64,000 nt of DNA from Capsaspora owczarzaki ATCC 30864 (GCF_000151315.2 NW_011887298.1:874530-938529), one strand, 5' to 3'. Positions 1 through 12,085 are shown, counted from the first letter of the stretch. Notes: generated by a model from the letters alone, not told the origin. Translations and numbers: made by a program.

Positions 1-2116
1 AGAAGATCTCGTTCCTGATTGGCACGCTGACGCTGCACCACGACAACCAGGTAGGAGTCCACAGCGAGAGGAGCAGACGAGGGACATGAGAGTTCCCCTT
101 TGGTCCTGTTTTTCCCCTCTCCCTTCAACGATGCTTGTGATCCATCGTTCAAAATGCAACTTGCCAGCAAACATCAATCAACATTATGAGCAAAGCTGGA
201 GAGTGACAAAAATCAAGGTCAAAAACAAAGAGCGACTTGGAAAACTAGAAAAACTTGGCTGCGATTCGTAACCCTGAAAATCCGGGTTTTTTCAATTTTG
301 AACATACTTTAACTCAAGTTGCTCAGAAGGACTGCTGTTCGATTGGGAGCATTTCAGCAATGTTTGGTCTTGTCCTGATGATATCAACGGTTTTACAGTG
401 AAATTTTGCCACCAAGGTGCAATCGTTTGGTATGGAAAAACTCAGTTTGTCACTCACCCCTCAATCCACTCCCTTGAAACAGATTCACCTCTTGGAATAC
501 GGCGATGACGACCAAACCGTCACACCGACCGTCTTCTCGCATCCTCAAGGCGAAGTCTGGTCGATTGCTGCCAGCCCGTCGCACGTCGATATCTTTGCCA
601 CCAGCTATTTGAAGCGTACGAAGTCGCCCCTCCTTTTGAACGCTTGGTTGTTTTCATCATGTTTATCAGACCTTGGCTAATGTCACTTTGTGCAGCGCTC
701 GATGGCAAGGCTCAGATTCGCTCAAAGTTGTTCAAGATGCCCGAACACGACGACATTGGTGGCGAGATTCTGCCTCTGACAGAGCTGTTTGAATTCACCG
801 GGCACAACTCGAGCATTTCATGGTAAGAGGTGTTTGACGCGTTCACTGCTGATTCGATTTCGAGAGAAGTGGGTTGTCTCACTTTGTTTGTTTGGTTGTT
901 TCGGGCCTTTGTTTTGCTTTTTTTTTTTTGCCTTTTTTCAGCTTGTCGTGGAATCCCATTCTGACTTCGCAAGTGGCCGTTGTGGATGAAGAATCAATCC
1001 AGCTGTGGGATTTGAATGCCGAGGAAACGTCTGCAAAGGTTTGTTGGCGCTCGTTGGTCGTTTGTTGCCAGGCGTTCCTCTGACGCATTTCTTGGTCCGG
1101 TGTCAACACTTGCAGGTGAAAACTAGCGTCAAGCCGGATACCAAGCGCGCCAAGTTGAGCGCAGGCCGATGGCATCCCCATAGCGGCGGCCCGTTTGCTG
1201 TCGCCATGGACACGAGTGTTCGAGCGTGGGACATGCGCACATCAGAGTTCGTCGTAGTCTTTTTGTTTTTTTTTTTCGAATCTGCGTGTCTAGTTGGCCA
1301 GCTGATACTCACGTTCTTCTCTAAACCTCTCCTTCCTCTCTCCCCCCCCCCCACAACCACCACCATCCATTCATCAGGCCGGCCTGGGTTGTGGAACACG
1401 CACATTCGCAAGCTATTCGAGACATTGATTTCAACCCCAATCGCCAGTACATCATGGCGACGGCTGGCGACGATTGCAAGGTCAAATTCTGGGACGTTCG
1501 CAAGCCAGCGACGCCCTTGAAGGTGCTGCAGCACCACTCTCATTGGTACGGGTGAACGAATGTCGCCTCTATGATCCTGTTGTCAGATTTGAACTGTTGC
1601 TCACCTTTGGCCGATTGCTCCCGAATCTATGTGACAACTACTAGGGTTTGGGCGGTTCGGTACAATCCTGCACACGATCAGCTGGTTCTCACAGCCAGCT
1701 CGGACAATCGCGTGGTTCTGGCTGATGCAGTTTCCATCTCCTCCGACCCCGACGGCTCTGTGAGAAACGCCGCAGCTCTCGATGACGACGACGAACCGAC
1801 CACTTCTCGCAAACCTGAGCAGTACGTGTGTTGTTGTTTTTTTGTTGTTGGTAGCGTCAGACAGCCCACTCACACAAGTTCCGTTTTTTTGCTCTTTTTT
1901 TTTTTTTCTTTTTTTTTTTTTTGGCTCCACCTCCTCAGTCGCCCTGCGCCGAAAGATAAGCTGGTTCACACGTACGAGGAGCACGAAGACAGTGTCTACA
2001 GCGTCGAGTGGAGCTCGGTCGACCCCTGGCGGTTTGCCTCGCTGTCGTACGACGGGCGTGTTGTGCTCAACCGTGTCCCGCAAGAGGAAATGTACAGCGT
2101 CATGATGCTCACCTGA
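1..2116 (+). CDS. EIPR1: EARP/GARP-interacting WD40 protein EIPR1 (TSSC1), 3' part
   Basis: WD40 beta-propeller protein. In animals EIPR1 binds the EARP and GARP tethering complexes and helps endosomal recycling and dense-core vesicle biogenesis. The 5' end lies outside the window. Exons read as 1-50, 483-615, 696-822, 942-1038, 1116-about 1250, about 1378-1545, 1645-1821 and 1939-2116. Blocks collinear with human EIPR1, recalled from memory, include GDDCKVKFWDVRKP, HSHWVWAVRYNP, TYEEHEDSVYSVEWSS and the terminal SLSYDGRVVLNRVP. An acidic insert precedes the last blade, as in the human protein. Phases agree at every junction except exon 5 to 6, where the visible GT donors (1251, 1254, 1257) and the AG at 1376-1377 do not keep the required frame. 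That intron or the local sequence is therefore uncertain. It converges on the next gene, 170 bp away. Confidence 0.9.
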
Positions 2117-2163
2117 GTTCTTTTGTTTGTTGACCAAAAACCCATGGGTTTGAAGTTGAACTA

Positions 2164-2219
2164 AAATCACAAAGAATCACAAAAAATCACAAAAAATCAC
2201 AAAAAATCACAAAAAATCA
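2164..2219. repeat. Tandem decamer repeat in the EIPR1 3' flank
   Basis: About five head-to-tail copies of a 10-bp unit (AATCACAAAA with minor variants) lie between the convergent 3' ends of EIPR1 and the VIT/VWA gene. It is a simple satellite with no coding sense. It could affect 3'-end formation, but nothing in the sequence shows this. Confidence 0.8.
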
Positions 2220-2286
2220 AACAACAACGGCAAACAAACGACCCTTTACACAACAGACGAAACATCATTTCTGACAAAGCGTCAAT

Positions 2287-5187
2287 TTACAATGAAGCAG
2301 TCACCTCACGGACAAGGTCTGCGGGCGAGCGAGGGGACGACTCGGCCTTCAGGGTCTTCTTGAGCCAGGAGTTGGCCTTGTTGGCAATCATCTCCCAGTC
2401 CTCAGCAAACTGCGAGAGCTTGGTCTGCAGGTAGGCGAGAGCAAGGGCGGCCGCCACGACACCAGCAGAGACGCCGAGCGACGCCGCCAACGTCTGGAAG
2501 AGGCCAGGAGCGACGCCGAGAGCGGTGGCAAGGGCTTGTGTTGGCTCGAATGCACCATCAATCAGCTGCAGGTTGACAATCGTCTGAAGCGTCTGGCTCG
2601 GGTCGGCGGCACGACCAGCGGGACGGCTTTGCTGCTGGGCCATGAAAAGGCTTTGAGGCTGAAGATCCAGTCTCTCTTGGCCGAGCTCTGCTGCCATCAT
2701 GCATTCGTTTACAGAATCATCAGCGAAAAGACCGAAACCTTCGGCCTCCTCTTCGTCATCGTCGGAAGAGGCGCGAGACAATTTCATTTCCTTCTCCTTC
2801 CTCGGCATGGGAGCGGCGGCGGCGGCTGCGCTGGAACGAGCAAACGACATGGAGGGCATAGCCATGGCAGGCTTGGCCACGGCGCCATCCAGCATGGCGT
2901 TGCTGCCGCTGCTGCTGCGACTCTTCTTCCTCTTGTCCGCCGAATACGACTCGTACGCCATGGGCGAAGGCGCTGCCGAAGGCGCTGAAGCATAGGACAA
3001 ACGCTGTGCCTGTGCCTGCATGGGAGCAGCACCGCCGGGCGCTGGCGGCGGAGGAGCGGGGCTCGAGCCAAACATGGAGCCGATCGCGCCAGTCACTTGG
3101 CCAAAGAAGCCGCTGTTTGAGCTGGTTGATGTAGGAGGAGCAGCAGAGCGCATACGAGGAGCGCCACCGCCATAGCCGCCGCGACCGCCCAATGGCGCGG
3201 AGATGCTCGACGCTGGGGAAAGCGTTGGCGTGTTTCGCACGACAGGCTGTGGCTTGGGCACAATGTAGGACTCGCCAAACCAGCTCGACTGGAACTGAGG
3301 CTGGTTGGGACGCTTCTCGATGGCAATGAAGGACGTGTGGCGCGAAGCGAGCGAGTAGGTCGTGCCAAGGCGGACAATCTCCTTCTTGATGGCATCGTCG
3401 GTGGCGCGCTTGTAGCCTCCGGTGGACTGGTGCATAAACGACGTGCCTTCCTCGAGGTCGCGAATCATGGTGCGGGCGGCCATGCGGTGGATGGTGTTGC
3501 CCTCGAGCGTCTCCTCCTCCTTGACATCGAGCGCCACCTCCAGCGGGCCGTCAGGCGAGATGGCGTGGATGGTGACCTGCTTGGGAGCGGGGACGCCCGG
3601 CTTGAGGAAGGCAAAGATCAGGAAGCGCGAGCCGTCAAAGACCGGGGGAACGGTGAACGGCGCCTGGCGGAAGGGACGCTCAGCGGGCTCGGGCTTCTTG
3701 TAGCCAAGCAGACTCTTGACCTTGGGCGGCTCCACGACCGCGGCGGGAATCTCGTCGAGGCCCCAGTTGACGCGAACATCGGTGAGCGAGGGCTGGATGG
3801 CGTCCTTGAGTTGGCGCATGACCTTGGTCTCCATGCGCTCGCCATCGACGACAAACTGGGCGTTGCCCTTGCCGGCGCGCGCAATGCCTTCGACCAGGTG
3901 GTGACTGACACCAGAGCCGATGCCGAGCGCAAAGTAGCGGGCGTTCTTGCTGTCCGAGTTGACCTGCGCAATGACTTGGTCCGTGTTGCTGACCTGGCCG
4001 TCGGTGAGCACAAAGACTTGGCGCGGGAAGTCTGCGCGAGTCTTCATGCGCTCGATGGCGCGCAGCGGGGCGAGGAGCTCGGTGCCGCCGAGGTTGGCGT
4101 CCATGGTGGAGACGTGCTTGAGAGCCGTGTTCAGGTTGGCCTGGGAGTAGCCCACGGCTTCCGGGAAGAGGGTCTGGTACGAGTCGCCAAAGCCGACAAT
4201 GTTGAAGCGGCTATTGGTGGGCAGTGACTTGAGGAAGAGCGTCAAGGCGTTGCGCGCCTGCAGAATCTGCGAGCCACCCATCGAGCCACTGCGGTCAACC
4301 ACAAAGATCACCTCGCACTTGATGTCGTCGAGCTCAAAGTGCGGCACAAGCGTGAGCATCATGGCGCGGGAGCCGTTGGCCTCGGGGTCGGTCTCGAGGC
4401 ACAGCCGAGGCTCGTGCGGGGTCTGGGTCTCGACAAGGACAATCAGATCGCGGTCGAGCGCGGTCAGGCCGGCAGCCAGCGCAATCTGGGCGCGCTGCGG
4501 GGTGGCAGAGTTCTGCGTGACGGCAATGCCGTGCGTGGGGGAGGACGCCTTTGTGATGGGAGAGCGCATCTCGCAGTTGACGTTCAGGCTGAGCCCGTAC
4601 GGCGCGCGGCCAAGGCCCCAGTAGTTGAAGTGCGAGATGACGCCCGTGGACGGGACTGCCTCCTGGGTGTCGCGGTACGGGGTGTAGCGCGGGGCGACGG
4701 TGGTCGGGAGCAAAAAGCGCACAGCATCGCCCTCGACCTTGAGCGCGACAATGTACGTGATGCGAATGGCGCACGTCTTGCCCGGAGGCAGGTTGCCGAC
4801 CTTGATGGAGAAGATGTCAGCGCGGGCCTGCTCGAGCAGGTAGGCGCCGTCGCCGCGCGCAACGGCCTCGGTATACTCGCGACGCGCCTCCTCTTTTTCC
4901 TTGACAACGCCCGAGACGAGCTGGCCGTCGATTTCGGCCTCAAACTCGCAGACGGCGGCGCCTTCGTCGAGCGGGAAGACGTACCTGGCCTCAATCGGCA
5001 CAGACTCGTAGTTTGAGTACTGCTGGGTGAGCGTCACTTCCGTGACCATGTCGACGACGTTCGCCTCGACGTGGACGCCGTGCAGCGGGATGGGCGCAGA
5101 CGGGATGATCGAGTCCGTGTGCACGTCAACGCGGTACAGACCGCACAGGATCTGCACGGTGCCAGGCTGGACAATCACAGTCGTCAT
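2287..5187 (-). CDS. VIT and von Willebrand factor A domain protein (VWA5A / vault-PARP-like), intronless
   Basis: Single-exon gene of about 966 codons. I chose the ATG at 5187-5185; the frame stays open slightly further upstream but has no earlier ATG. Residues about 25-155 form a VIT domain (beta-strands with VTLTQQYSN, YVFPLDEGAAV and LPPGKTCAIRITY). A VWA domain begins near residue 295 with the MIDAS motif DRSGSMGG. The later MIDAS positions are present (Thr in GGTEL, Asp in LTDGQ), so metal binding looks intact. A Gly/Ala/Pro/Ser-rich linker follows, then a C-terminal helical region (NLQLIDGAF onward) like that of VWA5A-type proteins. No PARP, inter-alpha-trypsin-inhibitor or signal sequence is visible. 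A cytosolic scaffold or protease-inhibitor-like role is inference. The lack of introns is unusual here, where most genes have 3-13; retroposition is one possible cause. Confidence 0.87.
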   Translation of the reverse strand: MTTVIVQPGTVQILCGLYRVDVHTDSIIPSAPIPLHGVHVEANVVDMVTEVTLTQQYSNYESVPIEARYVFPLDEGAAVCEFEAEIDGQLVSGVVKEKEEARREYTEAVARGDGAYLLEQARADIFSIKVGNLPPGKTCAIRITYIVALKVEGDAVRFLLPTTVAPRYTPYRDTQEAVPSTGVISHFNYWGLGRAPYGLSLNVNCEMRSPITKASSPTHGIAVTQNSATPQRAQIALAAGLTALDRDLIVLVETQTPHEPRLCLETDPEANGSRAMMLTLVPHFELDDIKCEVIFVVDRSGSMGGSQILQARNALTLFLKSLPTNSRFNIVGFGDSYQTLFPEAVGYSQANLNTALKHVSTMDANLGGTELLAPLRAIERMKTRADFPRQVFVLTDGQVSNTDQVIAQVNSDSKNARYFALGIGSGVSHHLVEGIARAGKGNAQFVVDGERMETKVMRQLKDAIQPSLTDVRVNWGLDEIPAAVVEPPKVKSLLGYKKPEPAERPFRQAPFTVPPVFDGSRFLIFAFLKPGVPAPKQVTIHAISPDGPLEVALDVKEEETLEGNTIHRMAARTMIRDLEEGTSFMHQSTGGYKRATDDAIKKEIVRLGTTYSLASRHTSFIAIEKRPNQPQFQSSWFGESYIVPKPQPVVRNTPTLSPASSISAPLGGRGGYGGGAPRMRSAAPPTSTSSNSGFFGQVTGAIGSMFGSSPAPPPPAPGGAAPMQAQAQRLSYASAPSAAPSPMAYESYSADKRKKSRSSSGSNAMLDGAVAKPAMAMPSMSFARSSAAAAAAPMPRKEKEMKLSRASSDDDEEEAEGFGLFADDSVNECMMAAELGQERLDLQPQSLFMAQQQSRPAGRAADPSQTLQTIVNLQLIDGAFEPTQALATALGVAPGLFQTLAASLGVSAGVVAAALALAYLQTKLSQFAEDWEMIANKANSWLKKTLKAESSPRSPADLVREVTASL

Positions 5188-6101
5188 GGTTGAGTTGTTG
5201 AAATTGGGAAGAATTTTGGTCAAATTTGGGATTTTTTTTTTTTGCTTGGGATTGATTCTGGTTTGAGAAGAACAGCGATTGCGCAGAGATCAGAGGACAA
5301 GAGTAACAACAAGTGAGTCAGTGATGGAGAATGGAGAATGGAGAATGGAGAAGCAGGAAGGAAGACAGAAGAGGAGGAGGAGGAATATGGGAAAAAAAAA
5401 AAAAAAAACAAGAATACAGGACGCGTCAGATTGACGAGCAATGCTTTTTTTTTTTTACCGAGAGCGAGACAGCGAGAGATGCGGTTGTGCAAAAACGGAG
5501 GTTGACAACAGCAGCAGTGAGGAATGTGTAGTGCTTTTTTGCTTTTTGTGCTGTTTGTTGTTGGAACAAACAAAGAACAAAGTCAAAAATATCAAGAAAA
5601 AAAATGTGGAATGATTTGGAAAAACCCGAAATGGAAGCTGGTATTTGAACTGGAAAAAAAAAAAGAATACGACGTCATTGCTGTGACGTTATGGCTCAGG
5701 ACGGATGTCCAAGTCATCGTCGTTGTCGTCGTCGTCCGTCAGACAGTCAGACAGGATGTAAAATGCTGGATGGAGGAGTTGTATTGGTACAGCGCTTTAT
5801 TGGAGGCATTGAAATAGCAGCACACACATCGATGGATGAGAACGAGAACCGAACAACGAGAACGATTTTGACATGGTCACAAGTAAAACATAAACATGGT
5901 GTAGTGCGCGCAAAATAGCAAAAGAGAATGCTAGATTGAAAATCGTCGTTATTCAGCACATTCCACAACAAGAAGGGAGGAGATGAAGCAACTCCTGAGC
6001 CACCAAACCATGAAATGTCGTCACAACGCACACACACAAACATCCAGACATCCAAAAACCACACAAACGCGACATCACACTTCAAAACAAAAAAACAACA
6101 C
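5188..6101. other. Intergenic: VIT/VWA 5' flank and XRN1 3' flank
   Basis: No supported gene. The VIT/VWA promoter should lie at the left and the XRN1 terminator at the right. There are four tandem copies of a 7-bp ATGGAGA unit at about 5323-5351, A-runs at 5392-5408 and 5655-5663, and two CRE-like half sites facing each other at about 5671-5690 (GACGTCAT and TGACGTTA). Binding at these sites is not shown. Confidence 0.5.
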
Positions 6102-9100
6102 TCAAGCATCATCGTTGCCAAGAAGATCAAAGGCGTTGGCAAAGTTCGCCGCCTGCTTGCCCTTGCCGCCCTTGCCAGCACGTGCTGCACTCGGAGAAGC
6201 CGCCGCAGCAGCTTTGCCGGCTTGGGGAGATGCCGCAACCTCGACGTGGCGCACGTTGGATGCGTGCACTGCATGCGTGGGCGCGGTAATGTTGAGCAGG
6301 TAAGCCAGCGGAATGGCGGCACCGCGACGGTCTTGGCATCTGAGTCAACGCACAAACGTCAAGATGGGACAGGGATCAGGTCAGTTCTTGATCGTCACGA
6401 TAAAACAAAAGCAGAACCAAACAACAGCAACAACAACAAAAAAAGGCAAAAACAAAACACAACAACAAAATACTCACCGATTGTGAAGCGTCGTGCCAGA
6501 CAAGAGAGGGCGGTCGAATGCAACCTCCACGCAATCCCCCAGCACGGAAATGACCGTACCCTGTGTAACGTTAATGTTTCCAAAAAGTCAAGTCAAAACA
6601 AAACGTTGAGCGACCCAATCCATCGCAATGTTTCACATCCGCGCCAATTCACTCCTCACCTTCTCGCCGAAAGGAACAGATCCATGCGACATGAGATACA
6701 CGACGCGATGTCCGGGGCGAACAACTGTATGCCCAGCGCCGGTGGCTCGGCTGCGTGACAGCGGAACGTCGCAAGGGCTCAGCATCTCGGTGTGGCTCAA
6801 GCCCTTCACGTTCACGCGCTTCTGCTCAGGTCGGTCACACAAAACGAGAACAAGTGACAAGGTTAGATGGCTTTCATCCACAAACGACGACCAGAAATTT
6901 TTCAAACAAATAATCTTGCATTCATTTTCGCGCGGCACAAAATCAAACTCACCTTGTCAGCCAAGCTGTTAATTCGCTGAGCCTCGCCCTCGATCAGTGA
7001 CACCACAACGTCAGACAATGCATGTGCGTCGCAGGAAATAAGGGGCAGCTTGGCGGCCGGGCATTCGCGGAGCCAAGAGAGGAGCTGTCAAAATAAAATC
7101 AGCAAAAGTCAACTCCACCGCAATCACACACTTCATGCGCAATGGCGGACCTGGCTCAGGCGAGAGCGAGCATGCTGATCAATGCTGGAAAGAGCGGTCG
7201 CCACTGAAGATTCGCTGGGATCGGCCTTGAGGAGCTCGTCACTGGACGCCTCTGCGGAGACAGTCTCGGCGGTTGACTCTGCATTTGCATCGCCGGCAGC
7301 GGGGGCAGAAGCCGTCCCAAACACAAAATCAAGCGGATAGTCGTCCAAGTTGGGATTGCGCTCAACAGCAGCAAACAGGTCTGGGAAGGCTTCCTTGAAT
7401 GCAATCACCAAGTCGATGGCACGCTGCGAGTACTCCCACTGAGGACCGCCGCGACGGCTGGAAAGAACAAAGGAAAAGTGGCGCAAGCGTTCAGCAACGA
7501 CAACTCGCAGTTGCAACAAGACAAGACAACAAAGAGCGCGTTTTCTACTGACCTTCTGTCATCATTCGAGCCTTCCACGCGGCGCGTGTAGCCATGAACT
7601 TGGAGAGCTCGTCGGTGGAACTTGATGCCGAGGCCGACATCCACGGCGAGCTTCTTGTCAAGCTGCGACAAACGAAGAGCAAATCACATAGATTGAGAAA
7701 CACGAACAAGAAGCACCTCCCAAACGAACGAGACTCCGACAAACCTTGATGGTAATGCTGCCAGACAAACGGGACAGCACCAATGCAGACACTCCTGTTC
7801 GCTGAGCGACATTGGCTGAAGACGAAGGAAACGCAGTGAGAAAATCGACCAGCCTCTGAAAAACCACCAAACAAAAAAAAAAAAGTCCAACTTGAAACCT
7901 CATACCGACACCAAAGTACTCCTCTTGCTTGGTGTTCAACAGCAAGCGGCTCATGGCCGAATCCAAATCGCCGGCACTGGCGGCAGCACTGACGCTGACA
8001 TCGGCGGTGTGTGCATCAGCAGAAAGCTTGGTGATGTTTCCAAGCTGCCCATACGTCGGCCCGGCAGTCAAGAGTAGGACTGGCGAGTTCAGTGTGAAGC
8101 GAGCATTAGCCGGACGTGCCTCCGTCTCCACAAAGCTGCATGATGTACGGAAGAAGAAAAAAAAGAAACACAGACCAAGAGTGAGCGCGCTCGAGAAACT
8201 CTCAATTGATTAATAAGAGAGCGCCCCTCGCCTTACCGTTCGTCCACGCGCGGAATACGACGCAGTACGACTTGAACGGCGTATCGCTCGGTTTTTTCGG
8301 CAAACTCTTTGATCAGAGCGCCGTCCACGGTTTGGCGCATGCCCTCAAACGGAGCGGCCTCGACAATCAAGTGCATGGAGGGGATGTCAATGCCTTGCGT
8401 CTTCAAGTACTGCTCCTGGAGCCGCGCGACCATGGCAGGCCAGCCCTCAGTCAGTTCCGAGCGCACAATCTGGCCCTTCTTGGACAGCCGGAGAACACCT
8501 TCGGGCTCGTACACTGCAACCCTGTTGTTTGGATTGTAATCAAAAAAGCGGATGAGACTCCTCCTGTGAACAAAACCGGTCTTGTTTTTTTCCCCCAACG
8601 CCAAACCCAAAGAAGAAAGCAACTTACACACGAGCTTCCAGGAGATGAGGATAGTTGACAGCACAGATGCTGCCCAAAAGGGCTCGGGCACTTTGGGCAA
8701 TCTTGGCTTTGGTAATGACACGGGCAAGCGTGGGGACTTCTGACAGCCGACCGTCGGCAGACGCGATGGCGGCTTGCAAGGTCTCGTCGTCGCCGTCAGG
8801 AACAGCCAACACCATCGACGCGTTTTTGGACGCCGAGCCGAACGGTGTGACGCCCACAGCTCGCAATGCAGGCGACAGAGCCAGACCACGGATGGAAGGG
8901 AATCCAGCCGGTGGTGGGATCAGTCCAGTCCAGCATCCTTCCAAAATGATGGGCTGGAACTTGCTCGAGCGAGCAGGCGGCGTGTAATCTTGGGCACTTG
9001 CGTTGGCAGAAAACGCCGGCAGCGGGGAGGAGGAGGAGGAGGAGGAGGAGCCGGCGTCTCCGCTGTCGGATTTGCGAACTGGCGACGGTACGTGCAGACC

Positions 9101-12085
9101 CTTGCCAGGAGCGTGCACAAAGAGCTGTGCCTGACCCAGCGAGCCGCGGGTGCGCTCTTCGGCCGTAAGACTGCCACTCGCCAGCGCAGTGCGCACCTCT
9201 GCTCTCAGTCGCTCAATATCAATGAAGGGAATGAGCAGCACGTCCTTGTACTCGCGCCCTTTTTCGTCGGGAATGACGCGGTGATCGGTTCGGTAAAACT
9301 CTGCGAGAGCCCCCGTCATCAGCGGGCGAAGGGGCGCCGGGAGGAATTGCGCGCTGGCAAGGGGCAGCACGGCAAGCAGCTGCTCATAAGGATTGAGCGG
9401 GCTGTCGGCGGGAAAATGAATTTGGCCATACAGCTCTCCCAGATTGACCATGTCGGAGGCGAATGGAGCAAAGTGGTACGGGAAGTACCAAGACCACGAC
9501 GCCAGACCCTGAGTGTAGTAGTGCAAGACCCACACCAAGCCCTCAAGGTAGTGCTTGATCAGCTTGCGCAACGAAGGCGTGTTTGAAACAACGTCGTCAA
9601 AGTAGGTTGCATAGTACGAGCTCTTGTAGCTGGCTTCGTCTGTTGGGGCGGGTGCAGCAGTTGGGGCGGGTGCAGCAGTTGGAGCAGGTGCAGCAGCTGG
9701 AGCAGGTGCGGCAGTTGGAGCAGGTGCGGCAGTTGGAGAGAGTTGCGGCTGAGACTTTGGCTGGACCTTGAGCAGGGCTTGCAGGCCTGCAGTCGCCGCG
9801 TGGTTGATGCCAGCAGCTTGCGGCGCGACCTGGGCAGCAGGCTGCTGGGGCTGTTGAGCCGCAGCCTTTGCGGGCGGTTCTGAATACACTGCGCCGGATT
9901 TGGCGCCTTGCTTCATGACCGAAGTTGGCAATCCCCACATGGCAGGACGAGACGAAGCAGACTTGGATTCCTGGGTTGAGGGCTGCTGCGACTGCTGCTG
10001 TTGTTGTTGTTGATGCTGCTGCTGCTGCTGCTGCTGTTGTTGCTGGTGGTGCAAGTACGCCATTTGAGCATACTGCTGTTGCATCATAAAGTACTGCTGC
10101 TGGTGCATCTGCATCATGGCAGGTGTCATGGGAACAAGACCTTGGGGCGTTTGTGCCATGGGAATGACACCTTGAGGAGTCTGCACCATCACAACAGGTG
10201 GCAGTCCTTGCATGGGTTGGGGGAAGGGCGGCTGGGGACCAGGCACCTGTTGCTGATGGGCAGGTTGCTGTTGTTGCTGCTGCGGTTGCTGTGGCTGCTG
10301 CTGCTGCTCCCCTGGGGCTTGCGCTTGACCGGGGCGGGAAGCCATTTCTGCAAACGATGCCGACAAGCTCACGATCGCAGGATCCACAAACTCGGCACTC
10401 GCAGAAGGGGCTGTGTCAGTCGTCTCCGGCTCGGTGGTAGAGGGCTTGGCAGGCTTGGTCGCACGCGTCGCATGCGCGTCGAACAACTGGCGCTCACGGC
10501 GAGAGAGATGGGCAAACAGCTGCTCCAAGAAGGCAATGTTGACAACAACCGTGCTGGCATTGACGAGGTAGTCGTTGAGCGAGTTGCGCACCTGGCGGTA
10601 AGCCTCGAATGCAAAATCCAGACCGCCCGAATCAATGTCAAAGCCAGGCATGTGCGGCAAAAAGTCGTTTCCGATGATAAAGCACAAAAAGATAAAGTCG
10701 TCAATGGTGCGCTCGAGGTTCCAAGCCGAGACCGACTGTGACGTGAGCGCTGGGGTGGCGGCCTTCTGTTGCTGCTCCATCAGCTTCTCGAGAGGACCAT
10801 GACGAAGTCCGTCGCTTCGCTTAAACCCGGCCGAGAGACCAAACTCCATGTCCAAGTACTCGCGCAGCAGCCCAATGTACAGCAGCTGCAGCTCGTCGGT
10901 CGCCTGGAAGGCCACTTCACTTCGCGCATCAGCAGCATTCACGCTGGCCTTCTTTGAGCGGAAGAGCACCTTCTCGCGCAGAATGGCAAAATGCGGTTCG
11001 TGCATGGCGAGCGATAGCATGATCAAATCGGCGTCCAATCCGTACATGCAGTGGCGAGTGTTTGGATTGTAACCTGGCTGAGACTGTCATCACAGATGAC
11101 GAAGATGGCATTGTCAGCAAGACAAATCGAAGCGACACTCAAAATGAAAACGGTGCTTTTCGTACCTTCTGCGCTCGAATCCAGTCAACAATCTTGTGCT
11201 CGCCTTCACCGGGCGTTCGATGGCCCGAGAGGATGACCTGGAGGGAGCTCCACTGAGGGCTCTCTGTGATTTTGCGCTGTGAAACCAAAGAAAATCACAA
11301 AAACAGAAACAGGACGTGAGGACTTTGCTTTCGCTCCGCAAGGTGCGCAACAGGTCCCTTCCTCCGATCTCTCTCGACAGCTGGCATATACCTTGATGTA
11401 GTAGCTCAAGTACGCCTCCATGCGATCCATAAACTCTGTGCCAGGAGTGATGCAATTTGCGTCGAACGGCAGAGCGCGTGCCTCTGCCTCAATCTCCTCG
11501 ATCGGCTTGGCGCCTACGGGTGTAGCAAACAGCACAAGCATGTTTGAAGTGAGCATCAACCTTCTGTTTGACGTGACAAACCATAGGGAGGAAGAGCGGA
11601 ACTCCTTGTTACCAGTGAGATCGCCAATGGCGCTGGCTTCCGTGCGCGCCTTCTCTGCTGCGCGTGCAGTCTTGAGACGGCGCTGGCGCTGCTGGTTCAT
11701 CTTTGCCCGCGGCGCAACACCGTCGATGGCAATGTAGACGAGCTTCTGTGGGCGAGCAACCTCGACGAGGCGATCAATCGCAGCGAACATGGCAGACATC
11801 ATCTCGAGCTCGGAGATGGCGGCGGCCCCAGCATCGTCCTTGCCATGGCTTGCGTTGTGCGCGATTCCGTTGAAATCGAGGTAGAGGTTGTCTGTGGGGT
11901 CGGGGGGGGCGGGAGAGTGGGATCCAGCAACGCCAGTGAGCAAGCGCTATTCATGCATTGTGCAATGGAAGCGAGAGACCGAGCTTGAGCGTACCAAAGA
12001 GCGGCGCATCGTTGCTTGGTCCGATGGTGCGCAGAATGAGCGGATAGCGCTCAACCAGCGCGCGAGTCAAGCGGATGACGCCCAT
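6102..12085 (-). CDS. XRN1: 5'-3' exoribonuclease XRN1
   Basis: Cytoplasmic processive 5'-3' exoribonuclease that degrades decapped mRNA. Fourteen exons (genomic, 5' to 3' on the minus strand): 12085-11995, 11891-11613, 11513-11392, 11276-11166, 11083-8628, 8563-8237, 8135-7906, 7815-7745, 7662-7553, 7457-7151, 7084-6953, 6821-6660, 6560-6478, 6339-6102. Their lengths sum to 4719 nt, giving 1572 aa with consistent phases; human XRN1 is about 1700. It starts MGVIRLTRALVERYP. Active-site segments are all visible: YLDFNGIAHN, the basic pocket MNQQRQRRLK, CITPGTEFM, PGEGEHKI, GLDADLIM and IIGNDFLPHMP. A long Pro/Gln/Ala linker splits the catalytic core in exon 5. XRN1-type D1-D3 and SH3-like segments follow (VPFGEKGTVISVLG, GTTLHNRC), which separates it from nuclear XRN2. 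Confidence 0.95.
9640..9740 (-). repeat. 18-bp tandem repeat inside XRN1 (Ala-Pro-Ala-Pro-Thr-Ala units)
   Basis: Near-identical 18-bp units in the XRN1 linker encode APAPTA hexapeptides. At about 10000-10041 the same linker has a CAG/CAA-type tract coding for polyglutamine, with more Q-rich sequence to 10310. The unit length keeps the frame, so copy-number changes would alter only linker length. Confidence 0.85.

Noticed and set aside
3337-4227. Long open frame on the plus strand opposite the VIT-VWA gene (about 296 codons)
   Set aside because: It is antisense to a domain-rich coding region and has no recognisable motif. GC-rich third positions keep opposite frames open throughout this window.
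8774-9586. Plus-strand open frame of about 270 codons within XRN1
   Set aside because: Antisense to the conserved XRN1 exon 5; basic low-complexity peptide with no domain.
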